Origin: Ensifer sp. IC4062
GTDB taxonomy: Bacteria; Pseudomonadota; Alphaproteobacteria; Rhizobiales; Rhizobiaceae
Direction: 5' to 3'
Assembly (NCBI RefSeq): GCF_020193575.1
Contig: NZ_JADYVD010000059.1
Location: 1 to 38,133 of the forward strand
Length of the DNA stretch: 38,133 nucleotides
The stretch's first letter is position 1; the number at the start of each line of letters is the position of its first letter. The notes under the pieces were generated by a model. It saw only the letters and a list, made by a program, of their open reading frames with translations, ran no database searches and was not told where the DNA came from. Shown here piece by piece: positions 1 through 8,347 of the stretch. The position numbers were made by a program, and so were the translations under genes.

Positions 1-219
1 GGGCGCGACGAAGCCGAAACCCTGGCACGTCTCGATGCCTGGAACCAGCCGATCCATCGCATTCGTGGCCGGATCGAGAAGATCTTCGGCACCTGGAAGC
101 GAAGCTATGGTCTTCGACGCATGCGATGGCGCGGGCTTGCCAAGGCCGCCATGCAGATCCGCCTCACCGCCATCGCCTACAACATCAAACCAAGTTTGAA
201 GATCGTTGCCGCCGGATAG
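1..219 (+). mobile_element. IS5-type transposase, C-terminal end (partial)
   Basis: The open frame enters from before the window and ends at a TAG at 217-219, giving 72 residues. It contains the segment RGRIEKIFGTWKRSYGLRRM followed by a basic stretch and TAIAYNIK. This is typical of the last part of DDE transposases of the IS5 group, which cut and paste the element. The catalytic residues lie outside the window, so activity cannot be judged. No terminal inverted repeat could be recognised after the stop. Its presence fits an accessory region shaped by insertion sequences. Confidence 0.75.
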
Positions 220-485
220 CACAAGAAACAACACGCCATCCAATCGGCCGCCTTCTCAAGGCGGACGTGGCGATGCCCGCAACCGAACCTTTTCCTTCCA
301 TCCGGAGAAAATTACAGCAAATTCAATCGGAAGACCTACCCGCGCACAGGTCTCATTAATCTGCGCCGGTGTCGCGCCCGAAAATCCCGCGCCAATAACC
401 TGCGCCGGCGCACGCCTCCATGGAGACCATGCCCACAGGCTGCTCGGCTTGACGGAATACAAGTTGCGCCGCCACGACGGAACAT
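220..485. other. Intergenic region before hemN
   Basis: No convincing gene is seen between the transposase tail and the FixK-like box. Short frames exist on both strands but match nothing I recognise and lack good ribosome binding sites. It probably holds the right end of the insertion sequence plus decayed DNA. Confidence 0.4.
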
Positions 486-499
486 TTGACATAGATCAG
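486..499 (+). promoter_or_regulatory. FixK/FnrN-type box (anaerobox) of hemN
   Basis: The sequence TTGACATAGATCAG matches the FixK/FnrN consensus TTGAT-N4-ATCAA at 8 of 10 defined positions and keeps the dyad symmetry. Its centre lies about 60 bases before the hemN start. Rhizobial hemN genes are commonly controlled by FixK or FnrN under low oxygen, so the site and the gene agree. Confidence 0.65.
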
Positions 500-552
500 A
501 GACATGGAAGAGCGCGCCAGTTACGGAGCTAACATCAGGATGAGAGACGGCT

Positions 553-1872
553 ATGCTAGAGACAAAACATAGCGAGGCAAGCCCGCCTTGGTACTTCAAT
601 TATCCAACCGCACCGCAGTTCTCCGCAGCGATCGGCGCGGAGACTTATGGGGAATGGCTGGGCGGCCTACCGGCTAACGATTCCGTATCGCTCTACATCC
701 ATATTCCGTTCTGCCGGGCGATGTGCTGGTATTGCGGCTGCCCCACTACCATCACCCGGCGGGATGCGCCGATCCAAAATTACGTGGCGGCGCTGCGCGA
801 CGAGATCCGTTTGGTCTCGGAGCTAACGCAGCAGTCGCTGCCCGTGAGCGACGTACACTTTGGCGGCGGAACGCCGACACTCGTTGAGCCAAAGGAATTC
901 CTCGCCTTGATGGAGTTTCTGCGCCGACGCTTCGCATTCAGGCAAAAAACCGCCATCGCCGTGGAGATCGATCCGCGCACGTTCACTGCGGAGATGGCCA
1001 AAGCCTTAGGAGCAGCCGGGGTGAACCGCGCGAGCCTTGGCGTGCAGAGTTTCGACCCCATTGTTCAAAAAGCGATCAATCGGATCCAGAGTGTGGGGCA
1101 AACGGCGATTGCCGTCGAATACCTGCGCCAGCAGGGAATAAGCCGCATCAACTTCGATCTCATCTACGGTCTTCCCAATCAGACGATGCAGTCCTGCGTT
1201 GAGACCGCAACGATGGCGGTAGCCATGCGCCCCCAGCGGCTTGCCGTGTTCGGCTACGCTCACGCGCCATCCTCTAATAAACATCAGCGCCTCATCGAGA
1301 AGGCAGCGCTACCGGACAGCTCTGCTCGCGCCGAACAAGCTGCGGCCGTAGCCGAGACGCTGGTTGCCGCCGGCTACCGAGAGATTGGGTTCGACCACTT
1401 CGCCTTGCCGGACGACGAGCTCGCATTGGCTCAGAAAAACGGTCGCCTGCGGCGCAACTCCCAAGGTTACTCTGCCGACACCTGCAAAACCCTGATCGCC
1501 TTTGGTGCGTCGGCTATCGGACGTGTTGGAGAGGGTTACGTCGAGAACGAAGCTGCGCTGGACGGCTATAGTCAGCACATCGCAGCCAGTCGCTTGGCAA
1601 CGTCGAAGGGCTACCGTCTCACCGGCGAAGACCGCGTCCGAGGCGCAATCATCGAGCGACTGATGTGTGATCTCGAGGCCGATGTACCGGCAATCTGTGC
1701 CGCCCACGGATTTGATAGGACCCATTTTCCCGATTCAGCTGAGCGCTTGGCAATGCTGGCCGACGACGGGATAGTAGACGTTGAGAATGGCTTCATCCGC
1801 GTGCGGCATGGCCATCGCATTTTGCTTCGCACTGTAGCTGCCGCATTCGACGCTTATCTCGACCAGTCGTAG
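553..1872 (+). CDS. hemN: Oxygen-independent coproporphyrinogen III oxidase (HemN)
   Basis: HemN is a cytoplasmic radical-SAM enzyme. It decarboxylates coproporphyrinogen III to protoporphyrinogen IX without oxygen, which supports haem synthesis in microaerobic nodules. The protein is 439 residues, close to the usual length. The 4Fe-4S/SAM motif HIPFCRAMCWYCGC has Cys54, Cys58, Cys61 and the extra Cys63 typical of true HemN. Other family blocks are VHFGGGTPT, ASLGVQSFD, DLIYGLPNQT and GFDHFALPDDELA. An in-frame stop at 541-543 makes ATG 553 the first possible start, with AGGA about 12 bases upstream. Where many homologues read FGYAHVPWMKKHQ this protein reads FGYAHAPSSNKHQ, a small divergence in a conserved stretch. 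The FixK-like box at 486-499 suggests low-oxygen control. Confidence 0.93.
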   Translation: MLETKHSEASPPWYFNYPTAPQFSAAIGAETYGEWLGGLPANDSVSLYIHIPFCRAMCWYCGCPTTITRRDAPIQNYVAALRDEIRLVSELTQQSLPVSDVHFGGGTPTLVEPKEFLALMEFLRRRFAFRQKTAIAVEIDPRTFTAEMAKALGAAGVNRASLGVQSFDPIVQKAINRIQSVGQTAIAVEYLRQQGISRINFDLIYGLPNQTMQSCVETATMAVAMRPQRLAVFGYAHAPSSNKHQRLIEKAALPDSSARAEQAAAVAETLVAAGYREIGFDHFALPDDELALAQKNGRLRRNSQGYSADTCKTLIAFGASAIGRVGEGYVENEAALDGYSQHIAASRLATSKGYRLTGEDRVRGAIIERLMCDLEADVPAICAAHGFDRTHFPDSAERLAMLADDGIVDVENGFIRVRHGHRILLRTVAAAFDAYLDQS

Positions 1873-2211
1873 TGAGCCACAGCGAGTGACCATGAGCGGA
1901 GGCCTGAGAAGTTCGATACGAACTGTTGCAATCCGCGGTGGATCGGAAGTCCTTTGTGTACCCGTTATCGCAGCACCGTGATGTTTAGTGCCCTGTACGA
2001 GCAATGCGCGACTTTCCGGCATCACGGGGACTTTGCCGCGCTCGAACGGCCGCTTCGGTTCAGTACGAACACGAGGAATGGCTCCGGAGTGGTCGGCACG
2101 TTCACTTCTATAAGGGAGATGGCCACCGTACTCTGCTCCGTGACCCTGGGACGTCATCCCCCTTCCGGCAGAGCGTTCAACGATAAGAATTCTAGCTGTT
2201 AAGGACATCCC
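1873..2211. other. Intergenic region, nothing identified
   Basis: There are 339 bases between hemN and the acetyltransferase gene. Reading frames on both strands are short or overlap hemN out of frame, and none shows a recognisable protein. No sigma-54, nod or FixK motif was found. Confidence 0.4.
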
Positions 2212-3024
2212 ATGACATTCAATATTGCGATCTATCGGAATCGTATCGGCCTTGCTCGAGTGCCGACAACGGTAGACGGTCTTATTGCCCTTCAGCAGGC
2301 TCAAATGCGCGCGATTCCCTTTGAAAACATCGATGTGTTATTGGGTGATATACCCAATCTGACTGAGAAGTCGATCTGGGCCAAACTGATCAATGCCCGG
2401 CGAGGGGGGTACTGCTTCGAATTGAACAAGTTGTTTGGCTTGGCGCTCGAAGCACTCGGTTTCACGATCCAGCCCATCCTTGGCAGAGTGCGTATGGGTG
2501 CAGCGGAGGGTGGACCACGCACACACCAGGCATTCATCGTTACCATCGAGGGCGTCGACTGGCTCGCCGACGCTGGCTTCGGTGGTCCAGCACCGATTGA
2601 ACCGCTGCGGATCGATACAGAGGAACTGCAAACAGCTGGCCGTGACGTGTTTCGTGTGCGAGCTGATTCCGCCAGCGCAGAACTCGTCATTGAACGCAAG
2701 AACGGGAATGAATGGTTCGCTCTTTATGGTTTCGATCGAGCCACCGCCTTGCCCTCAGATGTCGAGGGCGCCAACTTCATCTGCGCTCGCTGGGACCGTT
2801 CGCCGTTTCCATCCAGCCTCATGATCAGCGTGCTGACAGCCGAAGGGACTGCGAACTTGTTCAACAAGGATTTCAGCTTGATTCGGAACCAAACTGAGGA
2901 AACAGAAACAATCAAAACGAAGACCGAACTGCAGCGACTCTTGTCCGATGTTTTTCGGCTGCAACTTCCTCGGTCCACGATTGATTCGTTATGGGAAAAG
3001 CTTGGTTCGTGTGGACGGGTATAG
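2212..3024 (+). CDS. nat: Arylamine N-acetyltransferase
   Basis: NAT enzymes transfer acetyl groups from acetyl-CoA to arylamines, hydrazines or arylhydroxylamines through a cysteine thioester, and act in the cytoplasm. The 270-residue length is normal for bacterial NATs. The catalytic triad is complete: Cys68 in RRGGYCFELN, His105 in RTHQAF and Asp120 in WLADAGFGG. The N-terminal PFENIDVLLG block is also present. AAGGA lies about 8 bases before ATG 2212. NATs have been studied in Mesorhizobium loti, so the gene suits the inferred host. The physiological substrate is unknown. A plant phenolic amine or a precursor of an aromatic metabolite is possible but not shown here. The gene stands alone between two long non-coding stretches. 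Confidence 0.93.
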   Translation: MTFNIAIYRNRIGLARVPTTVDGLIALQQAQMRAIPFENIDVLLGDIPNLTEKSIWAKLINARRGGYCFELNKLFGLALEALGFTIQPILGRVRMGAAEGGPRTHQAFIVTIEGVDWLADAGFGGPAPIEPLRIDTEELQTAGRDVFRVRADSASAELVIERKNGNEWFALYGFDRATALPSDVEGANFICARWDRSPFPSSLMISVLTAEGTANLFNKDFSLIRNQTEETETIKTKTELQRLLSDVFRLQLPRSTIDSLWEKLGSCGRV

Positions 3025-4203
3025 GAAAGAAGGCCGGCAAGCCTTGCCACTGCAGCGGTTTTCAGCAGTCGATCGGCTTTTTTGCAGGCAACGTGTGTGG
3101 CATCACTCGAAGCCTCATAAGTAAATGATCCTGCTCGCTCAAGTCCGCTCACCAGCCGTCAGCGGTGGCAGCCAATCTGCAGCTCTAGCCAAGATCTCCG
3201 GATTGGAAAGGCTAGCGTCCGTTACGGTGTCACCACAAGCGATCGAGCATACCGGCCGACCCAGCGTCGGCGCCGCGTTCACCGCGCGCTGCTCAGCAAT
3301 TATCTCAAATCCGTTCTCATTCCGCATCCCCAGACTCCACCGGTTGTGTGCTCGAATCGTTCAAGGGCGGCGGCCCGGCCATGAGGGTGAGCGTGGTTGA
3401 CACGTTCGGGTGCCTGCGCTCTCGAGTGCACGGATACACATGATGGGTGAGATGGAGTGGCTTGGTTAAAGGCGCTGCCGGCCGATTGAGTTCCCGCAAT
3501 GCCACGTGATCGGCGCCATCATCCATTTCCACCTTGGGCGTCGCTCTCAGCTCTCGAAGTCACTTTCTCAACATAACCCCCCGCGGGTTGTCGGACATAC
3601 GACATGGTGATGTCTGCGCAACATGTTGTTCTCACGTGTTTTTTCTGTTGGCTCGCTACTTGCTTCCTCGCTGGCGAATGCATTTTCGGAACCAGGAGCG
3701 AGGAATAACTACAGAAGGTGCCATAGCCCCCAGTGAAATTCGCCCTAGTTTCAAGCTGTCGACCCAATGCCAGCGCCATTTCATCACGGGGTGAACTCCG
3801 TTGCATTCGCCTTCTGCAACCCGAACTGCGCGGAAGGCCAGGTGCGTCATATGACAGTCCCACTGGCGTCGAGCTCGCCGACCAGGAAAAGCTGGGGCGG
3901 TCTTGGTCGCCTCAGCCGCAGTTCCCGACGGGAGCACCGCTACGGTTCCTTTGGGCGCGGACAAGATAAACGAAGTCCATGCCGCTGGTTGCTGTGGTTC
4001 GCCTCGGTTTGTAATCCCGGAGCCTAGATGCGCGTGAATAGACATTCGCCTGAGAAGCGTACGCAATCTACCTGCAGCCGATGGACGAGCAGTACTTACA
4101 GCTCAATGAGGATCAACCTGCAAGCGTGTGTGCAGTCGTGCGTGCAACACAGTTACAGGCTGCAACTTCAAATTCAAAAAATCCTTCGTATGGAGTAACC
4201 CTG
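3025..4203. other. Long region without a confident gene
   Basis: About 1.2 kb follows the NAT gene. Several open frames exist on both strands (for example 3656-4066 minus), but none matches a family I know and they overlap one another. The only frame with a good ribosome binding site is the small minus-strand one listed separately at 3139-3327. The stretch is probably decayed island DNA. Confidence 0.35.
3139..3327 (-). CDS. Small hypothetical protein (62 aa), possibly a fragment
   Basis: This minus-strand frame begins with ATG preceded by GGAG at a 7-base spacing, which is why it is listed. It encodes 62 residues starting MRNENGFEIIAEQRAV and ending in LPPLTAGERT. I do not recognise the family. 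There is no signal peptide or membrane segment, and one central cysteine. It lies between the NAT gene and the queC remnant, and no neighbour suggests a role. It may be a real small gene, the surviving end of a longer one, or chance. Confidence 0.3.
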   Translation of the reverse strand: MRNENGFEIIAEQRAVNAAPTLGRPVCSIACGDTVTDASLSNPEILARAADWLPPLTAGERT

Positions 4204-4485
4204 ATGAAAATCCTTGTCGTTCATTCTGGCGGGCAAGATTCCACAACCTGTCTTTTCTGGGCCGGAAGCTTGCTCACCGATAAGGGTGACAAGTTGCTGG
4301 CATACAGCCACACCAGCTATGACGGGAGGTACCCTTCAACAGACATGAACCACTCAAACGTCCTGCGAGCCCAAGGATTTCTCGAAGCTGAAGTTCCCGA
4401 CCCGCTGGTCGTGGGCGCATGGCGCGAAGGGTGCATGGTGCTACCCACAACGGCGAACTATACATCACTGTGGGGTGACGTATGA
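4204..4485 (+). pseudogene. queC: queC remnant with large internal deletion
   Basis: QueC makes 7-cyano-7-deazaguanine (preQ0) from 7-carboxy-7-deazaguanine using ATP. This frame starts at ATG 4204 with GGAG 8 bases upstream and opens with MKILVVHSGGQDSTTCLFWA, the QueC N-terminus with its PP-loop SGGxDS. Normal QueC has about 230 residues, but this frame has only 93. After about 20 residues it jumps to a stretch resembling the C-terminal end (LRAQGFLEAEVPDP). The zinc-binding cysteine cluster before that block is absent, with NHSN in its place. The middle of the enzyme is therefore missing and the product should be inactive. Its stop overlaps the queD start (ATGA), so the remnant may still be translated to couple ribosomes into queD. 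Confidence 0.65.
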
Positions 4486-4958
4486 GCTGGCAGGCGAAGC
4501 GCTACCACGATATCAGTTGCGGACACCGCGTTGTCGGGCATGAAGGCAAGTGCAGGCATCTGCACGGGCACAACTACCGTGTGCATTTCACCTGCGAAGC
4601 TGATGAGCTCGACAATGTGGGGCGCGTCATCGACTTCAGCGACATGAAGAGCAAGCTCTGTATGTGGTTGGAAGAGAATTGGGATCACAAGATGCTCCTG
4701 TGGGAGCATGACCCGGTTGCCAACGTGTTGACCGACAAAATCAAAACGGGTGACGGGACGACGCTCGATGATGGCATCGTACTGGTCCCGTTCAATCCGA
4801 CTGCTGAAAACATTGCGCAGCATCTTGTGCTCGTGGTGGGCCCGCAGCAGCTCAAAGGCACAGGCATCAAGCTGACATATTGCGAAGTCGAAGAAACGCG
4901 CAAGTGTTCCGCCGTGTACGCCCTGCGGCCTAAAAAGAACAATTCCAGGCAGATGTAG
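4482..4958 (+). CDS. queD: 6-carboxytetrahydropterin synthase (QueD) / PTPS family
   Basis: QueD converts dihydroneopterin triphosphate to 6-carboxy-5,6,7,8-tetrahydropterin, an early step to 7-deazaguanines such as queuosine. The 158-residue product has zinc ligands His15 (SCGHRV), His28 and His30 (CRHLHGHNY), the Cys24 nucleophile candidate, VIDFSDMK, the catalytic WDHK, and a late VEET glutamate. All key residues of the family are in place, so it looks functional. ATG 4482 overlaps the end of the queC remnant. No queE, folE or tRNA-guanine transglycosylase gene is nearby, so any pathway role depends on genes elsewhere. QueC/QueD pairs also occur in phage and island clusters that put deazaguanines into DNA, and that cannot be excluded. 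Confidence 0.88.
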   Translation: MSWQAKRYHDISCGHRVVGHEGKCRHLHGHNYRVHFTCEADELDNVGRVIDFSDMKSKLCMWLEENWDHKMLLWEHDPVANVLTDKIKTGDGTTLDDGIVLVPFNPTAENIAQHLVLVVGPQQLKGTGIKLTYCEVEETRKCSAVYALRPKKNNSRQM

Positions 4959-4963
4959 AGGTA

Positions 4964-5041
4964 ATGATCAACAACAAACTATCGTTCAGCGAGTTCAACG
5001 CGCTGGCAGCGAGGTTGGCTGCAGAACTAAACCGGGTTTAA
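4964..5041 (+). CDS. Very short ORF after queD (25 aa), doubtful
   Basis: Five bases after queD, an ATG opens a 25-codon frame beginning MINNKLSFSEFNALAARL and ending TAA at 5039-5041. AGAGG lies only about 3 bases upstream, a poor spacing. The peptide is hydrophilic and helix-prone. It could be the truncated start of a former third gene of the que group, or chance. Confidence 0.2.
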   Translation: MINNKLSFSEFNALAARLAAELNRV

Positions 5042-5763
5042 AAGCCGGATGTAGAGCAAGCATTTAAGATCTATGCTATTCCTCGCGGGGCGGGGCGACC
5101 GGGCGGATTGTTGCCAGCCGTCGGCCGCCGCAAGATTTTGGCACGCCGCACATCAGTCAGCTTACAAGGTGCGTCATTGTCGGATCGCTGATGGCCGTCC
5201 CGTCATTCGCCGCCGCAAACGACGTTCTGTTTTCCCTCAATTTCGTCGATGGGCGGAATCGGCCTTGCTGGCAGGGCTTCTTGTTTCCGAGATCGCAGTC
5301 GGCCAGCGCCCGGTCGAGGCGGATGACCGTGCGATTTCGGGGGGTACTGGACGAGCGACCTCGTTCTGGGCCTTGGCAGCGCAACGGGCAGGCTCGTAGG
5401 GTGCACGACGCGCTTTCGCGGCAATGCCAAGGAGTGGCCTCTCTACAAGGATGCGGCCTACGCGTGCAAACGGATCGGGGTGTTCATCGAAACCATATAC
5501 AAACAGTATCGGCAGCATACGGCGCTCGACTGGTTAACCCCCGGAAGAATACGACCAGAAGCATTCACGCAGACGATAGATGGAAAAGCCGCGTAAGCTC
5601 AACATGGGAGATGTCCTCCATTTTCTCTCTGTCTCAGTCTAGAGGTGCGCTCCAAAACTGCCCGGCAATCACTCGGAATCCTATCCGGTGTTTTCCGAAT
5701 GGCGTCCGGCTTTTCACCTCGGAATCCGAACTAACGGCGCGTCGGCAGCCATTCCATCAGGCT
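5042..5763. other. Degenerate region with possible IS3-type transposase tail
   Basis: No intact gene is visible in 722 bases. Around 5425-5550 the plus strand reads GVFIETIYKQYRQHTALDW followed by LTP. This has the spacing of the C-terminal end of IS3-family OrfB proteins (YIExxYNxxRxHxxLGYxxP), but it is short and diverged. Overlapping frames upstream match nothing known. It is best read as decayed mobile DNA. Confidence 0.3.
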
Positions 5764-6477
5764 TTATTGCGGAAGTAGCTGCGGAACCGGAAAATCGAGC
5801 ACATCGTTCGTATACCTTTCAACCAACGCACTAAAAGGCGTGCCATTTTGCAACTTCAGCACCGCACGATGTTCGAGAAGAAACGGCGGTAGCGTCAAAG
5901 GTCCTGAGTCGGCCATCGGTAATGCTGCTGTCGTGTCCCAGCCTTCCGGGAGAGGGGACCAAAGCAGTTTGGCCGTTAAGGTGGTTCGGGTGAAGTTTAA
6001 GGACCGAACGGCTCGACCGAAAGAGATATCAGTCGTATTCAACGCCTCGTTCATCTCGGCTGTCAGTCTTGCAGGCAGATACCAGTTGTCTGCTTCCGAA
6101 AGGATGCGATCACCGCAAGCTAGGCGGACATGGCGATAGACGATCGGCTCGTTCGGCCCGACGTTCAGCAATTCACGAATATGAAGGTCAGCTGGCTTGT
6201 CATGGCCCTGTACACGTTTCGCTACGATCTTAGAACCCGTTGGTGCAAGCCTATGCGCCGCACACCAGCGATCGAGCGTCAGCGTCGCACTGGCATTGCT
6301 GAGGAGATTCGCGTTTAGAGTCTGAAGAACCGCAAGGGCTTCTACGCGTGATAGGGGAGTTCCCGGCCACTGCTGCGGGGCGGACAGATCATCCGCCGTC
6401 GAAGGCTGCACGCCCACGATGGCGGTCATGACGGTGGAGGTGATGATGCGAATGAACGTCGAACAGGAAAAGACCAT
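5764..6477 (-). CDS. Secreted protein with chorismate-pyruvate-lyase-like domain
   Basis: This 237-residue protein has a probable signal peptide of about 28 residues: hydrophobic FIRIITSTVMTAIVGV, then polar residues and a likely cleavage site near STADD. The rest resembles the UbiC/chorismate-lyase-like fold. Diagnostic pieces are PIVYRHVRLACGDRILSEAD (111-130), NWYLPARLT (131-139), the NTTDISFGR segment, then LNFTRTTLTAKLLWSPLPEGW. UbiC itself cleaves chorismate to 4-hydroxybenzoate and pyruvate in the cytoplasm, so an exported relative may instead bind or process an aromatic ligand in the periplasm. AAGGA lies about 10 bases before the start. The flanks are degenerate, so it appears to be a lone gene. 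The exact reaction is not established from the sequence. Confidence 0.65.
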   Translation of the reverse strand: MVFSCSTFIRIITSTVMTAIVGVQPSTADDLSAPQQWPGTPLSRVEALAVLQTLNANLLSNASATLTLDRWCAAHRLAPTGSKIVAKRVQGHDKPADLHIRELLNVGPNEPIVYRHVRLACGDRILSEADNWYLPARLTAEMNEALNTTDISFGRAVRSLNFTRTTLTAKLLWSPLPEGWDTTAALPMADSGPLTLPPFLLEHRAVLKLQNGTPFSALVERYTNDVLDFPVPQLLPQ

Positions 6478-6863
6478 GGAAATGAAATCCTTTACTGGGT
6501 CCTACGGACCTCGTGGCACGATTTTGTGAACTTTTGCAGGCAAGCGGGCGTTCTTCGCCGAAAGCAGCGACCGGAAACCGTGCGCGATTACGCCTCCGCT
6601 GCGCGCCTCGGGTCGGTGACTGGAATCCCGCACATCACGTCTTCTGCCGCCAAGGCGCAAATTTCTCGCGTTCCGCCGGCCCTGTCATAAGCCGATTGAC
6701 CGAAGGTCGTTCATCGGCATCAGACCACCTCTAACAGCGCTCGCGAAAGGCATTCGCCCTCTGTCTTTCAGTTGAAGTCAGCTCTCTCTATCGCCGTTCG
6801 GGGGGTTTCCAAAACGCTTTGTTTGGATAGCAACGATCCACGCCGCGGATACCAGCTGCTCTC
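6478..6863. other. Region without a recognisable gene
   Basis: Between the secreted protein's start and the integrase remnant there are 386 bases with only short overlapping frames. A TGGCACG lies near 6513, but the matching TTG is one base too close for a sigma-54 promoter. Nothing else is recognised. Confidence 0.35.
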
Positions 6864-7028
6864 CCGGTTGAGCGCACAGAGTACAAGCAGATTGTCGATG
6901 TATTCGCGGCATATCTGTCGAATGAGAGAGGGCTCTCCGCCTCGACGGTAGTCTTATTAGCAGAAAGTGTCATGAAGAGGATGATCCTGAAACGGCGACC
7001 TGGTTGGGCTGGGTTTAATGGGTCCTAG
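6864..7028 (+). pseudogene. Tyrosine recombinase (integrase) N-terminal remnant
   Basis: The plus strand reads PVERTEYKQIVDVFAAYLS followed by NERGLSASTV. This is characteristic of the core-binding domain at the N-terminus of phage-type and IS-linked tyrosine recombinases, where a YLxxERGLSxxT pattern is common. The frame lacks a good start and closes at a TAG near 7028, and the catalytic domain is absent. It is a fragment and not functional. Such pieces are common where islands have inserted and decayed. Confidence 0.45.
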
Positions 7029-7272
7029 GAAATGATTGAACTTGAACGTGCAGCGCCGCGTAGCGAGATGCGGGGGCGCGAGCTTCCGCACGCGGCGTTG
7101 CAGAAGTTCGAGGCCTGCATCGTAACAACTCGTCGCGGAAACAAGTGAAGTCTGGTGATGACCGCACTCCGTGCTCCTGGTTGTGATTGATGCTGCGCGC
7201 CGCGGCCGTGAGATTGCGTTCGGTCATCAGCGCGTCGCGCACACCGAGGAGATGAGATCAAGGCCCTAAAAT
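7027..7272 (-). pseudogene. nodD: nodD N-terminal remnant (LysR-type flavonoid regulator)
   Basis: NodD is the LysR-family activator that binds nod boxes and responds to legume flavonoids. The minus strand reads RDALMTERNLTAAARSINHN, then degenerate residues, then FRDELL, and later ATPRAEARAPA and LHVQVQS. This order matches the NodD helix-turn-helix region (LDALMTERNLTAAARSINLSQ, YFxDELFT, PTPxAEALA, LLHIQLS). A stop lies just before the conserved start region, internal residues are garbled, and the effector-binding domain is missing. It is therefore a pseudogene. Its position divergent from the nod box at 7285-7333 is the classic nodD/nod-operon arrangement, which supports the identification. 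Confidence 0.75.
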
Positions 7273-7284
7273 GACGTCCTCGTG

Positions 7285-7333
7285 TATCTATGCTGACGAT
7301 GGCTGTGATCCAAAAAAGCAATTTTGTCAACGT
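7285..7333 (+). promoter_or_regulatory. nod box (NodD binding site)
   Basis: This 49-base element aligns without gaps to the nod-box consensus. It keeps an ATC at the left end, GATG at 7298-7301, GATCCAAA at 7307-7314, and the core GCAATTTTGTCAA at 7318-7330. By eye about 28 of the roughly 36 defined positions agree. It points rightwards, away from the nodD remnant, toward nodN 490 bases downstream. A functional NodD encoded elsewhere could still use it. Confidence 0.75.
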
Positions 7334-7824
7334 CATGGGATACGTTAGGAAAGAGGAGGCGGCGTCAGGAGAAAGGAGGTTTTTGCGTACGCCGTCAGAT
7401 CGCGACAGGTTGTTGCTCCAGCTTAAGACCTCATGTAGCCGGTCCAGCTCATGGCGGAAGATGCCGCAACGCGCAGCACCCCCCCGTCCACTCGAGCTAA
7501 TTTATTGAGCGCTAGAGGTTGTGGCAGGCAAGCTTTTCGCGCGGCTCCATGACTGGCCGAGGGCCATCACCGAGCGAGCGAAGATGGGATGAACTGGAGA
7601 ACGCGTGTTGTTGTCGTGATCAATCGCGGCCATGCACCGCCCCTTCCGATTACTGGCAGGCCCTCGACAGCGAATGGTGTGATGCGCTTCACAGGGCGTT
7701 CCCATCGACGGTGGTCACCCCACGATTGAACAGCTTTTCGTTAGGTCGTTATTTCCCCACTTTCTTGAGCCTGCCCGGGCGGCCTAAAGGTCGACTGACA
7801 GGCTCTCTTCAGGACTTATTTTAC
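7334..7824. other. Leader region between nod box and nodN
   Basis: No recognised gene lies in these 491 bases. The nodN frame stays open upstream to a TTG at 7519, but the upstream residues have no family similarity and the good ribosome binding site sits at 7825. The stretch may be where original nod genes were deleted, bringing nodN close to the nod box. Confidence 0.4.
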
Positions 7825-8313
7825 ATGTCGCAAGAACTTTCAATTTCTGAAGTCAAAGAACTTCTCGGCAAGGAGATCGGGATCTCCGACTGGATCACCG
7901 TGACGCAGGAGAGCATAGACTATTTTGCCGAGGCGACGGGCGACTTCCAGTTCATCCACACCGATCCGGTGCGCGCGGCGGCGGAAACCCCATTCGGCGG
8001 TACGATCGCGCATGGGTTCTTGTCGCTCTCGCTGCTTTCGGCGATGAGCTACAATTGCCTGCCCAAGATCCGCGAGCAGACGATGTGCATCAATTACGGC
8101 TTCGACAAGGTCCGCTTCGTCGCGCCGGTCAAGAGCGGAGCACGCGTGCGCGGCCGCTTCGCTGTTGCCGATGCACGCCTCCGCAGTGCCGGCATGTTGA
8201 TGGTGAGCTATGATGCGATGGTGGAGATTGAAGACGAAAGTAAGCCCGCGCTGACCGCGTTCTGGCAGACAATCATCCGACTTCAACCGAAAGATCGGTC
8301 GGCGGATATTTGA
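7825..8313 (+). CDS. nodN: NodN-like MaoC-type dehydratase
   Basis: The product has 162 residues and matches the NodN/MaoC (R-specific enoyl-CoA hydratase, hot-dog fold) family along its whole length. Blocks are FAEATGDFQFIHTDP with catalytic Asp40 and His45, PFGGTIAHGFLSLSLLSAM, INYGFDKVRFVAPVKSGARV, and RGRF. In other rhizobia nodN is a flavonoid-induced accessory nodulation gene, though its substrate is not firmly known; a hydratase step on an acyl chain of the Nod factor or a related lipid is plausible. I chose ATG 7825 because AGGA lies 10 bases upstream and family similarity begins there, although the frame is open further back. The nod box at 7285-7333 makes flavonoid induction likely. 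Confidence 0.85.
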   Translation: MSQELSISEVKELLGKEIGISDWITVTQESIDYFAEATGDFQFIHTDPVRAAAETPFGGTIAHGFLSLSLLSAMSYNCLPKIREQTMCINYGFDKVRFVAPVKSGARVRGRFAVADARLRSAGMLMVSYDAMVEIEDESKPALTAFWQTIIRLQPKDRSADI

Positions 8314-8347
8314 CAAGGGCTTGGCCCAAGTTCTCGCCACGATACTG

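Noticed and set aside
1735..2304. 189-residue minus-strand frame between hemN and nat
   Set aside because: It overlaps the ends of two real genes, has no recognisable domain and no ribosome binding site.
3036..3048. GGCAAGCCTTGCC palindrome as a terminator after the NAT gene
   Set aside because: Only a one-base centre and no T-run follows it directly, so it would not form a normal intrinsic terminator.
4141..4203. preQ1 riboswitch before queC
   Set aside because: No H-type pseudoknot pattern or conserved A-rich tail could be made out by eye.
6511..6530. TGGCACGATTTTGTG as a sigma-54 promoter
   Set aside because: The spacing between the GG and the -12 TTG is one base short and the GC is missing; no gene with a start fits downstream.
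7519..7824. Longer N-terminus for NodN from TTG 7519
   Set aside because: The added residues have no family similarity, and the ribosome binding site and NodN homology both begin at 7825.
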